Part shown: positions 18,083 to 27,733 of the stretch, piece after piece
Numbering within the stretch: the first letter of the stretch is position 1
Layout: every line of letters begins with the position of its first letter
NCBI RefSeq assembly: GCF_005870035.1
Contig: NZ_SWJG01000003.1
Span: 124,001 to 188,000 of the forward strand
Origin: Spirosoma lacussanchae
GTDB taxonomy: Bacteria; Bacteroidota; Bacteroidia; Cytophagales; Spirosomataceae
Reading direction: 5' to 3'
DNA: 64,000 nucleotides
Program-made: the position numbers and the translations under genes
The notes under the pieces: model-generated
Told to the model about the DNA's origin: nothing
What the model saw: the letters and a program-made list of their open reading frames with translations, nothing else
Databases searched by the model: none

Positions 18083-19171
18083 CTAGATTCGGCCGGCTTC
18101 CAGCGCCCGTACGCCCGCCCGGGCCAGCGCCTGTACGCCCGCCAGCAAACCCGCAAAGCGCGGGTCCTGCGTCAGTCCTTTCCGGTAGCGACCGTAGATC
18201 TGCTGAATAACGACCGCGTTTTTGAACAGGCCGAATACGTAATAGTAAAGTAGATTGTCGATGGGTCGACCGCTCCGCTCGGCGTACCGCTCGGCAAACG
18301 CCTGGCGGGTAAGATTGCCGGGCAGCCAGGTCAGGTTGAACGTTTTGCGGAACGGATCGTCGGTCGGTTCGGCCCAGTAGGAAAGCGACGTGCCTACATC
18401 CATCAGCGGGTCGCCTACGGTGCACATCTCCCAATCGAGTACGGCGCGGATGTCGGGCAGGTTGTCGGGGTTCAGGACTACATTATCGTACTTGAAGTCG
18501 TTGTGGAGCAGGGTCGGATTCGGGTTGTCGGGCGGGAGCTGGTCGGTCAGGTAGCGGGCCAGCGCGTCCATATCCGGAATCACGTCGGTTTGAGCGGCTC
18601 CGTAGCGCCTGTGCCAGCCCGCCACCTGCCGCTGTACGTAGCCTTCGGGTTTGCCCAGTTGAATAAGGCCCAGCCGCGTCGGGTCAGTAGAGTATAGGGA
18701 AATCGCATGCAGATCGACGAGGCTATCGACCAGAGCCAGAGACAGTCGCTGCATCACATCGGCCGGAATGCCGAGTTTTGGCGCCGTCTGGGCGCGGAGA
18801 ATCACCCCCTGCACCCGTTCCATGATGTAAAACGAACAACCCAGAATCGACTCGTCGTCGCAGAAAACGACGGGCCCCGGAATCGGTTTGTAGCCCGACT
18901 GCTGCAGAATAGTCAGCACCCGGTATTCGCGGCCCATGTCGTGGCCACCCTTAATGTCTTTGGCCCCGAACGGCGGGCGCCGTAGAATGTACTCCCGTTT
19001 GCTGGTGGTCAGCAGGTAGGTCAGGTTCGAGTAGCCGCCGGGAAACTGGGCAATGCTGGTAATGGTACCAAGGGCGGGGATCTGGTCAGACAGGTAAGCC
19101 TGCAGAGCTGCCCTGTCGAGTTCTTCGCCGGGGCGGGTGCTGGTCGGCGTATCGGGTTGGATGATCGTCAT
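18083..19171 (-). CDS. APH-family phosphotransferase (ACAD10/11-type)
   Basis: 362 residues of the aminoglycoside-phosphotransferase/choline-kinase fold. Landmarks: an N-lobe with GYSNLTYLL and REYILRRPP (ATP Lys in the neighbourhood), catalytic loop LLHNDFKYDNVVLN, and metal-binding segment AVLDWEMCTVGDPLMDVG. It lies 18 bases after an acyl-CoA dehydrogenase on the same strand. The same two domains are fused in animal ACAD10/ACAD11, which phosphorylate 4-hydroxyacyl-CoAs and then eliminate the phosphate, so this pair probably handles hydroxylated acyl-CoAs rather than antibiotics. That role is inferred from context. Confidence 0.85.
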   Translation of the reverse strand: MTIIQPDTPTSTRPGEELDRAALQAYLSDQIPALGTITSIAQFPGGYSNLTYLLTTSKREYILRRPPFGAKDIKGGHDMGREYRVLTILQQSGYKPIPGPVVFCDDESILGCSFYIMERVQGVILRAQTAPKLGIPADVMQRLSLALVDSLVDLHAISLYSTDPTRLGLIQLGKPEGYVQRQVAGWHRRYGAAQTDVIPDMDALARYLTDQLPPDNPNPTLLHNDFKYDNVVLNPDNLPDIRAVLDWEMCTVGDPLMDVGTSLSYWAEPTDDPFRKTFNLTWLPGNLTRQAFAERYAERSGRPIDNLLYYYVFGLFKNAVVIQQIYGRYRKGLTQDPRFAGLLAGVQALARAGVRALEAGRI

Positions 19172-19189
19172 GCAGAAAAAAACGGAACG

Positions 19190-20434
19190 CTAGGCGCGGG
19201 CGGTTGCCAGGTCTGCGGGTTTATTACGTTTGGTGTCGAGGCCATACTCCTTCAGGATACTCCGGGCCAGGGCGGTTTTGTGCACTTCGTCGGCCCCATC
19301 GTAGATCCGGGCTCCGCGTTCGTGGCGATAATACCAGGGAAGCAGCACATCGTCGGTGATGCCCATGGCGCCGTAGGTCTGTATGGCCCGATCGACCACG
19401 TTCAGCATGATGTCGGCTACAAAGAATTTGATTGCCGATATCTGATTGCGCACCGCAGCCGCCCCAAACTGGTCGATGTTCTGTGCCGTTCGCAGCACCA
19501 TGAGCCGGGCCGCGTCGATCTGCGCGCGACTTTCGGCAATCCAACCCTGCACAAACTGCTTCTCGCCCAGCATCACCCCATCTTCCATCTCGCGGGTAGC
19601 GGCCCGCCGACACATCAGGTCGAAGCAGCGCTCGCTGATACCAATCCAGCGCATGCAGTGGTGAATCCGGCCCGGACCCAGCCGTTCCTGCGCCAGCACG
19701 AAGCCCATACCTTCGCCCCCGATCAGGTTAGTTGCTGGCACCCGCACGTCGGTGTAGCGCACTTCGGCATGGCTGCCCCAGTGGTCGGAGCCGTCGCCCA
19801 TGATGCTGATGTTGCGAACCAGTTCAAAACCAGGCGTGTCGGTCGGGACCAGAATCATGCTGGCCCGGCGGTGCGGAGCCGCGTCGGGGTTGGTAACGGC
19901 CATCACCACCGCAAACGCCGACCCATCGGCCGAGCTCGTAAACCACTTATGCCCGTTGATGACCCAGTCGTCGCCCTGCCGAACGGCCGTTGTTCCCATC
20001 CGGGTGGGGTTCGACCCGGCAAACTCTGGTTCGGTCATCGAAAAACACGAGCGGATATGCCCATCGCGCAGGGGTTCGAGGTACAGCCGTTTCAGAGGCT
20101 CGGGCGCGTACTTGTGCATCAGCTCCATGTTGCCGATGTCGGGCGCCTGGCAGTTGAAGGTATAATGCCCAAACGGCGACCAGGCCAGGGCCTCGCTGAC
20201 CTGGCCAAACTCGCAGAGCGACAGCCCCAGCCCGCCTTCGTCGAGACTGTGTTGCAGGCCCCACAGACCGGCCTTGCGAACCAGCTCCCGCTTCTGATCG
20301 AGAATAGCGGCCACTTTCGAGAAATTTCCGGTCAGGTGTTCACTCGTTTCGAGCGGTACCAGCTCATTCAGTACGAACTCCCGGATGCGGGGCACCAGCG
20401 CTTTCGTCTGGTCAGTAGCAAATAAAGGTTCCAT
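19190..20434 (-). CDS. Acyl-CoA dehydrogenase (ACAD10/11-type)
   Basis: 414-residue flavoprotein oxidising acyl-CoA to enoyl-CoA. Family landmarks: SCFSMTEPEFAGSNPT (FAD/substrate strand), GHKWFTSSADGS, LAQERLGPGRIHHCMRWIG, and YGAMGITDDVLL followed by RIYDGADEVHKTALAR near the end. It shows the usual N-terminal helical, middle barrel and C-terminal helical parts. It is the first gene of a two-gene operon with the APH-like kinase, which supports the 4-hydroxyacyl-CoA route discussed there. The spacer upstream contains a low-complexity hairpin (about 20464-20523). Confidence 0.9.
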   Translation of the reverse strand: MEPLFATDQTKALVPRIREFVLNELVPLETSEHLTGNFSKVAAILDQKRELVRKAGLWGLQHSLDEGGLGLSLCEFGQVSEALAWSPFGHYTFNCQAPDIGNMELMHKYAPEPLKRLYLEPLRDGHIRSCFSMTEPEFAGSNPTRMGTTAVRQGDDWVINGHKWFTSSADGSAFAVVMAVTNPDAAPHRRASMILVPTDTPGFELVRNISIMGDGSDHWGSHAEVRYTDVRVPATNLIGGEGMGFVLAQERLGPGRIHHCMRWIGISERCFDLMCRRAATREMEDGVMLGEKQFVQGWIAESRAQIDAARLMVLRTAQNIDQFGAAAVRNQISAIKFFVADIMLNVVDRAIQTYGAMGITDDVLLPWYYRHERGARIYDGADEVHKTALARSILKEYGLDTKRNKPADLATARA

Positions 20435-20463
20435 CGGGCGGGCGGGAAAGGAATAGTGTTTTT

Positions 20464-20523
20464 AATGATGAATGATAAACGATAAATTATAAATCAGTCT
20501 GGTTATTCATCATTCATCATTCA
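20464..20523. repeat. Low-complexity inverted repeat
   Basis: The arms ATGATGAATGATAA and TTATTCATCATTCATCA pair almost completely around an AT-rich centre. The arms are built from reiterated GATGAAT/ATTCATC units, like those between efp and accB. Confidence 0.6.
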
Positions 20524-20754
20524 CTACTGTGTATCATACATAAGATTATCGCGGTCTTTGCGGTGGGGGATAACGGTCCAGTGTTTGGCATCGGGCAGGT
20601 GGTCTGTAATGATGCTGGCGGCCGTATCTTCCAGATTTTCTTCGTTGGTAATAAAAAACAGGCTGCGCGGATTGTCGGTCTGCGTAGTCCGCACTTCAAA
20701 ATATTCGTTGTGGTGTTCGATGTCGTGTTTTTCGATAAGCTGGTACTGGGCCAT
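20524..20754 (-). CDS. Small conserved-looking acidic protein
   Basis: 76 residues from the ATG at 20754: MAQYQLIEKHDIEHHNEYFE..., then SLFFITNEENLEDTAASIITDHLPDAKHW. The frame stays open to 21006, but that extension would cross the yceD promoter and start, so I prefer the internal ATG. TAACTTTA, one base off the -7 consensus, lies just upstream on the minus strand. The protein is rich in Asp, Glu and His with no membrane segment. I do not recognise the family; stretches such as FFITNEEN suggest a small folded domain. Confidence 0.5.
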   Translation of the reverse strand: MAQYQLIEKHDIEHHNEYFEVRTTQTDNPRSLFFITNEENLEDTAASIITDHLPDAKHWTVIPHRKDRDNLMYDTQ

Positions 20755-20951
20755 AATCGTACTGGTTAAAGTTAGCACTGTTTCCAGATAAACTAGCATT
20801 TGGGCGCGCTGTTCTACAATCTGCGTGTGTAACAGCTGGCCACGGGCCAGAGATGACCGCGCCGGGGCTGGTTCGGGCGGGGAATCAAGTGAATAAAAAT
20901 CAGCCTGTTTTACTTTTTTAGCTAGCACTTTCCTGATTGACAAACGTTTCG

Positions 20952-20959
20952 TACCTTTG
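20952..20959 (+). promoter_or_regulatory. -7 element of the yceD-rpmF-plsX promoter
   Basis: TACCTTTG is a perfect TAnnTTTG match 28 bases before the yceD GTG start. The -33 box is weak (TTTC about 19 bases upstream). Confidence 0.65.
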
Positions 20960-20987
20960 CGGTCCTGTTTTAAGAGGAGAGAGAAAG

Positions 20988-21533
20988 GTGAACGTATTAC
21001 GCGCATACGATATCCATATTGCTGGATTAGAAAACAAACGGCATGAGTACGACTTCGCGTCGGACAATGCGTTTTTTGCTGCGCTGGAGCAGGACTTGAT
21101 CGAGAAAGGGAACATACAGACGCATCTGGTTCTGGATAAGTCGGAAACGATGATCCGTCTCGATTTTCACAGTACCGGCACGGTCGAGCAAGTTTGCGAT
21201 CGTAGCCTCGACGAATATGATCAGCCGGTCGATACCCGGCAAACGATGCTGCTTAAGTTCGGTGATCACAACGAGGAGCTGAGCGATGAAATTGAACTGA
21301 TTGAACGGAACACGGCGACCATCAACGTGGCCCGGTACATATTTGATTTTCTGACTCTTTCATTGCCCATGAAACGCCTTCACCCCCGGTTTCGGAACGA
21401 AGACGAGGAGGACGATGAATCGACGGGTAAACTTGTTTATCGGTCAGATGCAGAACCCGAGGCTAATCAGGACGATCAGCCCGATACGATTGACCCCCGC
21501 TGGGCTGCCTTGCGCAAGTTGAGCGATAATTAA
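20988..21533 (+). CDS. yceD: YceD/DUF177 protein upstream of rpmF
   Basis: 181 residues. YceD-family proteins sit beside rpmF in most bacteria and take part in 23S rRNA and large-subunit maturation. I chose the GTG at 20988 because it directly follows GAGGAGAGAGAAAG and its product begins VNVLRAYDIHIAGLENK; a longer frame from 20937 has no ribosome site and would start at the promoter. It shows CDRSLDEYDQPVDT (family core), an acidic segment NEDEEDDEST, and an end RWAALRKL. The short Cys-poor core fits a Bacteroidota version. It is the first gene of the rpmF-plsX-fabH cluster. Confidence 0.85.
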   Translation: MNVLRAYDIHIAGLENKRHEYDFASDNAFFAALEQDLIEKGNIQTHLVLDKSETMIRLDFHSTGTVEQVCDRSLDEYDQPVDTRQTMLLKFGDHNEELSDEIELIERNTATINVARYIFDFLTLSLPMKRLHPRFRNEDEEDDESTGKLVYRSDAEPEANQDDQPDTIDPRWAALRKLSDN

Positions 21534-21636
21534 CGAAGTACAGCGTGCAGGGCGCTCCGGGTATACTGGTTGTCTCCGGCGCTGCCAACTCGACAAAATA
21601 CGACCAGACAACTTTAGAACATAGAATTCAGAAAAC

Positions 21637-21831
21637 ATGGCACATCCCAAACGACGCCACTCCAGCACCCGGCGCGATAAGCGCAGAACGCACTACAAGG
21701 CTACGGCCGTAACCCTCTCGACCGACGCCCAGACTGGCGAAGTTCACGAGCGTCACCACGCTCACGTTTTCGAGGGTAACCTGTTTTACAAAGGGCAGAT
21801 GATTATCGAGAATTACGCCAAAACGGCTTAA
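21637..21831 (+). CDS. rpmF: 50S ribosomal protein L32
   Basis: 64 residues beginning [20 protein letters not shown], the invariant basic N-terminus of L32. The usual zinc-binding Cys pairs are absent ([20 protein letters not shown] in that place), so it is a Cys-free form. It lies 103 bases after yceD and before plsX, the classic order linking ribosome and membrane lipid synthesis. A terminator follows at 21849-21897. Confidence 0.97.
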   Translation: MAHPKRRHSSTRRDKRRTHYKATAVTLSTDAQTGEVHERHHAHVFEGNLFYKGQMIIENYAKTA

Positions 21832-21848
21832 TTATCAGCATTTTATAG

Positions 21849-21897
21849 AAAGTATTTCGTTGCCGTCTTCCTGAAGATGAACGCGAAATACTTTTTT
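21849..21897 (+). terminator. Hairpin after rpmF
   Basis: The 11-base arms AAAGTATTTCG and CGAAATACTTT (21849-21859 and 21884-21894) end in a T run. This should partly or fully separate rpmF from plsX, so plsX may have its own promoter in the following 80 bases. Confidence 0.75.
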
Positions 21898-21976
21898 ATT
21901 GCCCGTAGCCTGCCTATTTTTACGCGTATTTTTTTTAACCGGCGTAGCTGGGTAAGTTATTGAACAGACCGAGTCA

Positions 21977-22918
21977 ATGAAAATTGCAGTGGACGCAATG
22001 GGTGGCGATTTCGCTCCGGAAGCGATTGTGGATGGAGTGTTGCTAGCCGCTGCTGAATTGCCGGAAAGCGTTGCTATTGTCCTGATTGGCAAGCAAGCCA
22101 TACTGGAACCGTTCGTGTACAAGGGCACCGCTGGCGCCCGTGCCCGAATCGAATTGGTCAATGCCGACGACGTAATCGAAATGAGCGAGCACCCCACCAA
22201 GGCGCTCTCCCAGAAACCCAATTCCAGCATCGGAGTTGGGTTTAAGCTTTTGAAAGACAAGCAGGTACAGGCTTTCTGCAGCGCCGGGAATACAGGTGCC
22301 ATGCACGTTGGCGCCCTGTTCAGTATCAAAGCGATAGAAGGCGTACTGAGGCCCTGTATTGCCGGCTTCGTGCCCCAGATAACCGGCGGTCATGCCGTTA
22401 TTCTGGACATTGGCGCCAACGCCGACTGCAAACCCGAAATGCTGGCCCAGTTCGGCGAAATCGGCTCGCTTTACGCGCAGCATACGTTCGGTATCGACCG
22501 GCCCCGGGTGGCGCTGATGAACATCGGCCACGAAGAGCAGAAAGGTTCTCTGGTTGCCCAGGCCGCCCACCAGCTCCTGAAAGACAACCGCCGGATCAAT
22601 TTTATCGGTAATATGGAAGGGGGCGATTTCTTCGCGGGTAAAACCGACGTTATCGTCACCGATGGCTTTACGGGCAATACCATGTTCAAACTGGGTGAGT
22701 CGTTTTACTCGATGGCGGCCCGGCGCGGTATCAGCGATGAGTTTATCGATAAAACCAATTATGAGTCCGTAGGGGGTAGCCCAATTCTGGGCGTAAACGG
22801 CAACGTGATCATTGCCCACGGCATCTCGTCGCCCCTGGCTATCAAAAATATGATTGGACTGGCAATCCGGCAGGTTGAGTCTGATGCGTACACCAAAATT
22901 GCACAAGCACTGAGTTGA
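21977..22918 (+). CDS. plsX: Phosphate acyltransferase
   Basis: 313 residues. PlsX converts acyl-ACP and phosphate into acyl-phosphate, the acyl donor for the first step of phospholipid synthesis. The opening [20 protein letters not shown] is the family signature. The central [31 protein letters not shown] and late [16 protein letters not shown] are all typical. Length is normal. The protein is cytosolic and membrane-associated. It is followed 74 bases later by fabH. Confidence 0.97.
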   Translation: MKIAVDAMGGDFAPEAIVDGVLLAAAELPESVAIVLIGKQAILEPFVYKGTAGARARIELVNADDVIEMSEHPTKALSQKPNSSIGVGFKLLKDKQVQAFCSAGNTGAMHVGALFSIKAIEGVLRPCIAGFVPQITGGHAVILDIGANADCKPEMLAQFGEIGSLYAQHTFGIDRPRVALMNIGHEEQKGSLVAQAAHQLLKDNRRINFIGNMEGGDFFAGKTDVIVTDGFTGNTMFKLGESFYSMAARRGISDEFIDKTNYESVGGSPILGVNGNVIIAHGISSPLAIKNMIGLAIRQVESDAYTKIAQALS

Positions 22919-22992
22919 CAGCCGTTTGTTAAGCGGACCCTTCGTAAAAGGGAGCCCCATAACCGACTACTGCTCCGAATTACCACCAACTT

Positions 22993-23976
22993 ATGACTAA
23001 AGCTGCCATCACTGGAATTCACGGTTACGTTCCTGACTATGTGCTGACCAACGCTGAGTTGGAGCGTATGGTGGATACCAACGACGAGTGGATCACCAGC
23101 CGTACGGGCATCAAAGAACGGCATATCCTGAAAGGGGAGGGCATGGGCTCGTCGCATATGGGAGCCAAAGCGGTGGCAGGCCTGCTCGAGAAGACAAATA
23201 CCCGACCCGAAGAGATTGACCTGCTGATCTGCGCTACCACCACCCCCGACTACGTATTTCCGTGTACGGCCAACCTGATCTGCGATATGGTTGGTATCCG
23301 GAACGTAGGTAGTTTCGACATACAGGCCGCCTGTTCGGGCTTCCTCTACGCGCTGACCATCGGCACGCAGTTTATCGAAACCGGCAAATACAAAAAAGTC
23401 GTCATTGTAGGGGCGGATAAAATGTCGGCAATTACCGACTATACCGATCGAACAACCTGTATCCTCTTCGGCGACGGAGCCGGTGCGGTTTTGCTGGAGC
23501 CCAATACCGATGGGTTTGGCGTCCTCGACTCCATTATCCGGTCCGACGGCGTGGGGCAGAACCACCTCTTCCAGAAAGCCGGCGGAAGTCGTTATCCACC
23601 CACCCACGAAACCGTTGAGAAACGCTGGCACTACGTGTACCAGGACGGTCCGTCGGTGTTTAAGTTTGCCGTGAAAAATATGGCCGATGTATCGGCCGAA
23701 ATCATGGAGCGGAACCACCTGGCGGGCTCTGACGTGGCCTGGCTGGTGCCGCACCAGGCCAACAAACGCATCATCGACGCTACCGCGAACCGGATGGGTA
23801 TCGAAGCCGACCGGGTTATGATGAATATTCACAAGTACGGCAATACGACCGCGGCTACCATTCCGCTGTGCCTGCACGATTACGAATCGCAGCTCAAAAA
23901 AGGCGATAACCTGGTGCTGGCGGCCTTTGGCGGTGGCTTCACCTGGGGAGCCGCTTACGTAAAGTGGGCGTATTAA
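22993..23976 (+). CDS. fabH: 3-oxoacyl-ACP synthase III
   Basis: 327 residues. FabH starts fatty-acid synthesis by condensing acyl-CoA with malonyl-ACP. The triad is complete: Cys114 in [13 protein letters not shown], His254 in [11 protein letters not shown], and the Asn in KYGNTTAAT. The end [14 protein letters not shown] is standard. The spacer to efp (about 90 bases) holds an inverted repeat made of TTTTCGG/CCGAAA-type units. Confidence 0.97.
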   Translation: MTKAAITGIHGYVPDYVLTNAELERMVDTNDEWITSRTGIKERHILKGEGMGSSHMGAKAVAGLLEKTNTRPEEIDLLICATTTPDYVFPCTANLICDMVGIRNVGSFDIQAACSGFLYALTIGTQFIETGKYKKVVIVGADKMSAITDYTDRTTCILFGDGAGAVLLEPNTDGFGVLDSIIRSDGVGQNHLFQKAGGSRYPPTHETVEKRWHYVYQDGPSVFKFAVKNMADVSAEIMERNHLAGSDVAWLVPHQANKRIIDATANRMGIEADRVMMNIHKYGNTTAATIPLCLHDYESQLKKGDNLVLAAFGGGFTWGAAYVKWAY

Positions 23977-23982
23977 GTGAGT

Positions 23983-24060
23983 AAAGAGTTTTCGGTTTTC
24001 GGTTTGATGTGTAGACGCACTTCCTTTATCGAAACCGAACCCAGTAAATAGAAAACCATA
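23983..24060. repeat. Low-complexity inverted repeat between fabH and efp
   Basis: The left arm GAGTTTTCGGTTTTCGGTTT is answered by GAAACCGAAC and later GAAAACC, giving an imperfect hairpin. It belongs with the other intercistronic hairpins in this cluster. Confidence 0.5.
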
Positions 24061-24068
24061 AGTGAGTA

Positions 24069-24632
24069 ATGGCAACAACTGCAGATATCCGCAACGGATT
24101 GGTCATCAACTACAACAACGATCTTTTTCAGATAACAGAATTCCAGCACGTCAAGCCGGGTAAGGGCGCAGCGTTTGTGCGTACCAAGCTCAAAAGCCTG
24201 ACAACGGGCCGGGTTATCGATAACACCTTCAACTCGGGTGTTACCATCTATCCGGTTCGGGTAGAACGCCGGAAGTTCCAGTACCTTTACAAAGACGAAG
24301 CCGGCTTCAACTTCATGGACCAGGAAACGTTTGACCAGATCAACCTGGACGAAAAACTGGTTGATGGGGCCGATCTGATGAAAGAAGGGCAGGAAGTGGA
24401 AATCGTAATCAATGCCGATACAGAAACTCCGCTGTCGTGCGAACTGCCCCCGTTCGTTGAACTGGAAGTGACCTACGCCGAGCCTGGTATCAAAGGCGAT
24501 ACGGCCAACAGCCCTAAAAAACGGGTCGAGGTCGAATCGGGCGCTAAAATCATGGTGCCGCTGTTTATCGATTCGGGGCAGAAAATTCGGGTCGACACAC
24601 GCACGAGAGATTACGTAGAACGAGTGAAATAA
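24069..24632 (+). CDS. efp: Elongation factor P
   Basis: 187 residues. EF-P relieves ribosome stalling at polyproline stretches. It has the three beta domains expected: the KOW-like N-terminus with the tip Lys32 in KPGKGAAF, the middle OB domain, and a C-terminal OB domain ending GQKIRVDTRTRDYVERVK. The tip is Lys, so modification, if any, would be of the lysine type rather than the arginine-rhamnose type. No modification enzyme is seen nearby. Gene position between fabH and accB is common. Confidence 0.97.
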   Translation: MATTADIRNGLVINYNNDLFQITEFQHVKPGKGAAFVRTKLKSLTTGRVIDNTFNSGVTIYPVRVERRKFQYLYKDEAGFNFMDQETFDQINLDEKLVDGADLMKEGQEVEIVINADTETPLSCELPPFVELEVTYAEPGIKGDTANSPKKRVEVESGAKIMVPLFIDSGQKIRVDTRTRDYVERVK

Positions 24633-24642
24633 GGTTTGGAAG

Positions 24643-24735
24643 GATGAATGGTGAATGACCCCCGATGGTTCAGGACTTACCTGTTCGTCGTTGTTTCGAT
24701 AACTCACTCATCACTCATCGTTCATCATTCATCAT
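24643..24735. repeat. Low-complexity inverted repeat between efp and accB
   Basis: The left arm GGATGAATGGTGAATGA and right arm TCATCGTTCATCATTCATC pair imperfectly. The units resemble those at 20464-20523. Confidence 0.5.
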
Positions 24736-24742
24736 TACTAGC

Positions 24743-25234
24743 ATGAGCACCCAGGACATTCAGCAACTAATCGACTTCATCTCGCAGTCGGGTTTAGACG
24801 AGGTTAACATCGAAACGACTGATCTGAAAATCAGCGTGAAACGCTATGGCACGGCCTCGCCCGTTGCGCAGCTATCGCCCACTACTGTAGCGCCGGTTCC
24901 GGCTCCGGTGCCGGTTCCGGCTCCAGCGGTGTCAGCGCCTGCGCCTGCGGTAACTGCCAGCCAGCCCAGCGCAGCACCGGCCAGCACGTCGAATTATGTG
25001 ACCATCAAGTCTCCCATGATCGGTACGTTCTACCGGTCGTCGAGCCCCGAAACACCCTCTTTCGTTGAAGTCGGCGATAACGTTTCGGAGGGTAAGGTGG
25101 TCTGCATTATCGAGGCCATGAAGCTCTTCAACGAAATCGAGTCTGAAGTATCGGGCCGGATTGTGAAGGTACTGGTTGAAAATGCCACGCCGGTCGAGTA
25201 CGACCAGCCGCTGTTCCTTGTCGAACCCATTTAA
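24743..25234 (+). CDS. accB: Biotin carboxyl carrier protein of acetyl-CoA carboxylase
   Basis: 163 residues from the ATG at 24743 (MSTQDIQQLIDFISQSGLDE). The frame is open further upstream but through the repeat, so I reject a longer start. It carries a Pro/Ala/Val linker (about 45-85, APVPAPVPVPAPAV) and a biotinyl domain with the biotin acceptor Lys127 in IEAMKLFNE. It delivers carboxybiotin from AccC to the carboxyltransferase. It is cotranscribed with accC across an 82-base spacer that contains another inverted repeat. Confidence 0.96.
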   Translation: MSTQDIQQLIDFISQSGLDEVNIETTDLKISVKRYGTASPVAQLSPTTVAPVPAPVPVPAPAVSAPAPAVTASQPSAAPASTSNYVTIKSPMIGTFYRSSSPETPSFVEVGDNVSEGKVVCIIEAMKLFNEIESEVSGRIVKVLVENATPVEYDQPLFLVEPI

Positions 25235-25235
25235 T

Positions 25236-25315
25236 TAGTGATTGGGTGATTACATGGTTGCGTGAAACGGTACATCGTATCCCGCAATCACTCAATCGCT
25301 CAGTCACTCAATTTA
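25236..25315. repeat. Low-complexity inverted repeat between accB and accC
   Basis: The left arm (GTGATTGGGTGATTACATGG...GCG) and right arm (CGCAATCACTCAATCGC...CACTCAAT) pair imperfectly. The CACTCAAT units recur between nuoD and nuoC. Confidence 0.5.
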
Positions 25316-25316
25316 T

Positions 25317-26663
25317 ATGTTTAAGAAAATACTCATTGCCAACCGGGGCGAGATTGCGTTGCGGATCATCCGGACCTGCCGCGAAATGGGCATCCGGACA
25401 GTAGCCGTTTACTCAACGGCCGACCGTGACAGCCTGCACGTGCGCTTTGCCGATGAGGCTGTATGCATCGGCCCGCCCCCCAGTCGGCAGTCATACCTCA
25501 GCATACCAAGCATTATATCGGCGGCCGAAGTAACCGGCGCCGACGCCATTCACCCCGGCTACGGATTTTTGTCCGAAAACGCCGAATTCTCTCAGATCTG
25601 CGCCGATTACGGCATCAAGTTTATTGGGGCTACGGCTGAGCAGATCAACGGCATGGGCGACAAAGCCACGGCTAAAGCCACCATGCGCGCAGCCGGTGTG
25701 CCGGTTATTCCGGGCTCGGAAGGCCTGCTCGAATCCATCGAAGAAGGCAAAGCCCTGTCGGCCGAAATGGGGTATCCCGTTATCATCAAAGCAACCGCCG
25801 GTGGTGGCGGACGTGGTATGCGGATCATCCGGTCAGAAGACGAGTTCGAAAAAGCGTGGAATGACGCCCGTACGGAAGCTGGTGCCGCCTTTGGTAACGA
25901 TGGTCTGTATCTGGAGAAGTTCGTAGAAGAACCACGACATATCGAAATTCAGATCGTTGGCGACCAGTACGGCACGGTTTGCCACCTGTCGGAGCGCGAT
26001 TGTTCCATCCAGCGCCGGCATCAGAAACTGGTTGAAGAAACGCCGTCGCCGATTGTATCGGATGCGCTGCGTCAGGAAATGGGCGAAGCGGCCATCAAGG
26101 GTGCGCAGGCCATTGGCTACGAAGGCGCCGGTACCATCGAGTTTCTGGTCGACAAGTACGGGAAGTTCTACTTCATGGAGATGAACACCCGTATTCAGGT
26201 AGAGCACCCGATTACGGAAGAAGTAACGGATTTCGACCTGATCAAAGAACAGATCAAGGTAGCAGCCGGGGCTGAGATTTCGGGCCGGAACTATACGCCG
26301 AAGCTCTACGCCATGGAGTGCCGCATCAACGCCGAAGACCCCACCAATGGCTTCCGTCCGTCGCCGGGCAAGATTACGGTGCTGCACCTGCCGGGCGGTC
26401 ACGGTGTCCGTGTCGACAGCCACGTGTATGCGGGCTACACCATTCCGCCGAACTACGACTCGATGATCGCCAAGCTCATCGTTTCGGGTCAGTCGCGTGA
26501 GGAAGTGATTACCCGGATGAAACGGGCGTTGCAGGAGTTTGTGATCGAAGGTATCAAGACAACCATTCCGTTTCATATCAAGCTGATGGACGATCCCGGC
26601 TTTAAATCCGGTCAGTTCACAACGGCTTTCCTCGACACGTTCGACTTCAGTACGATAAAGTAA
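25317..26663 (+). CDS. accC: Biotin carboxylase subunit of acetyl-CoA carboxylase
   Basis: 448 residues, normal length. It carboxylates biotin on AccB using ATP and bicarbonate. The N-terminus [26 protein letters not shown] is the family signature. The ATP-grasp glycine loop [46 protein letters not shown] and the C-terminal biotin carboxylase domain are all intact. It ends the cluster with a very strong hairpin. Confidence 0.98.
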   Translation: MFKKILIANRGEIALRIIRTCREMGIRTVAVYSTADRDSLHVRFADEAVCIGPPPSRQSYLSIPSIISAAEVTGADAIHPGYGFLSENAEFSQICADYGIKFIGATAEQINGMGDKATAKATMRAAGVPVIPGSEGLLESIEEGKALSAEMGYPVIIKATAGGGGRGMRIIRSEDEFEKAWNDARTEAGAAFGNDGLYLEKFVEEPRHIEIQIVGDQYGTVCHLSERDCSIQRRHQKLVEETPSPIVSDALRQEMGEAAIKGAQAIGYEGAGTIEFLVDKYGKFYFMEMNTRIQVEHPITEEVTDFDLIKEQIKVAAGAEISGRNYTPKLYAMECRINAEDPTNGFRPSPGKITVLHLPGGHGVRVDSHVYAGYTIPPNYDSMIAKLIVSGQSREEVITRMKRALQEFVIEGIKTTIPFHIKLMDDPGFKSGQFTTAFLDTFDFSTIK

Positions 26664-26667
26664 TTAC

Positions 26668-26735
26668 CCACAGAACGGCCTCGTCGGCTCGTCCCATAGA
26701 TTTCTCTGGGGTGAGCCGACGAGGCCGTTCTGTGG
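26668..26735. terminator. 23-bp perfect inverted repeat after accC
   Basis: Arms 26668-26690 and 26713-26735 are fully complementary (23 bases, starting CCACAGAACGGCC) around a 22-base loop with a further CCCA/TGGG pairing. Seven T residues come about ten bases later. It probably ends the acc transcript. Confidence 0.8.
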
Positions 26736-26782
26736 CATGGCATTTTTTTGTACATTCACGGCTGTAAATCAACTCGTTTGCC

Positions 26783-27649
26783 ATGACAGCTCTTAACGAC
26801 GCCAACCCGAGCCCCCTTGCCAGCCTCGATCAGTGGGAAGACGACCTGCTGACACGCTATCCTGAACCGGAACATAAAGCCAAAGAAGACTACCGCAACT
26901 ATGATAATCCTGAGCGGGATACAGTGCGGGAGTTCTACCGGCTGAATCATACCTACCAGACGTATGATTTCGTGCTGAAAAAAGAGCGTGAGTTTCTGTC
27001 GTTTGATAAAAAAGAGCTGCCGGTTTGGGGAGCCATGGAGTTCCTCAATACGCTTGTCGATGATTCGGATCCGGATACCGACCTGGATCAGCTCCAACAC
27101 TTGCTCCAGACCGCCGAAGCCATCCGGGCCGATGGGCATCCCGACTGGTTTGTGCTGACGGGCTTTCTGCACGACATGGGTAAAGTACTTTGCCTGTTTG
27201 GCGAACCGCAGTGGGCCGTGGTGGGCGATACGTTCCCGGTGGGCTGCGCTCACTCAGACCGGGTGGTTTACCCCGAATACTTTGCCAACAATCCTGACAG
27301 CCGCGACGAGCGTTACAATACCAAATATGGCGTATACGAGCCCAACTGCGGCCTTCGTAACGTACATATGTCGTGGGGCCATGACGAGTACCTGTATCAG
27401 ATGATGAAGGACTATATGCCCGAGCCTGCGCTCTATATGATGCGCTACCACTCGTTCTACGCCCAGCATCGCGAAGAAGCGTATAATCACCTCATGGATG
27501 AGCACGACCACAAGATGTTTGAGTGGGTACGGAAGTTCAACCCGTACGATCTGTACTCGAAAAGTCCGAAGCCACCGGTTGTCAGCGAGTTGAAGCCGTA
27601 TTACGAGGATCTGATTGCCAAGTACCTGCCCGCTACGCTCAAGCTCTAA
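26783..27649 (+). CDS. Inositol oxygenase (MIOX-like)
   Basis: 288 residues. MIOX opens the myo-inositol ring with oxygen at a di-iron site to give D-glucuronate. The sequence matches the family along its length: [18 protein letters not shown]-type start (here [24 protein letters not shown]), [15 protein letters not shown] (HD metal motif), [29 protein letters not shown] and [11 protein letters not shown], which supply the His and Asp iron ligands. The enzyme is best known from eukaryotes; bacterial copies are less common. A sodium/solute symporter follows and could supply substrate. There is no inositol operon around it. Confidence 0.93.
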   Translation: MTALNDANPSPLASLDQWEDDLLTRYPEPEHKAKEDYRNYDNPERDTVREFYRLNHTYQTYDFVLKKEREFLSFDKKELPVWGAMEFLNTLVDDSDPDTDLDQLQHLLQTAEAIRADGHPDWFVLTGFLHDMGKVLCLFGEPQWAVVGDTFPVGCAHSDRVVYPEYFANNPDSRDERYNTKYGVYEPNCGLRNVHMSWGHDEYLYQMMKDYMPEPALYMMRYHSFYAQHREEAYNHLMDEHDHKMFEWVRKFNPYDLYSKSPKPPVVSELKPYYEDLIAKYLPATLKL

Positions 27650-27667
27650 TAGCCCATATGTATTGAT

Positions 27668-27713
27668 AACCACAGCCTGCACAAAGGTCTTTATCCTTGT
27701 GCAGGCTGTGGTT
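27668..27713. terminator. Hairpin between inositol oxygenase and symporter
   Basis: 17-bp perfect arms AACCACAGCCTGCACAA / TTGTGCAGGCTGTGGTT (27668-27684 and 27697-27713) end in TTTT. The next ATG is 21 bases after the stem, so the symporter may rely on readthrough. Confidence 0.75.
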
Positions 27714-27733
27714 TTATAATTACTCCGTTATCC

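Noticed and set aside
19157-20425. Long plus-strand open frame of 422 codons
   Set aside because: It is antisense to the acyl-CoA dehydrogenase, which has all family motifs. The His- and Pro-rich product fits no family.
20755-21006. N-terminal extension of the small acidic protein
   Set aside because: It would cross the yceD promoter and start codon in antisense and adds a Lys-rich, low-information segment.
22759-24078. Long minus-strand open frame of 439 codons
   Set aside because: It is antisense to fabH and the end of plsX, both unambiguous. No domain is seen.
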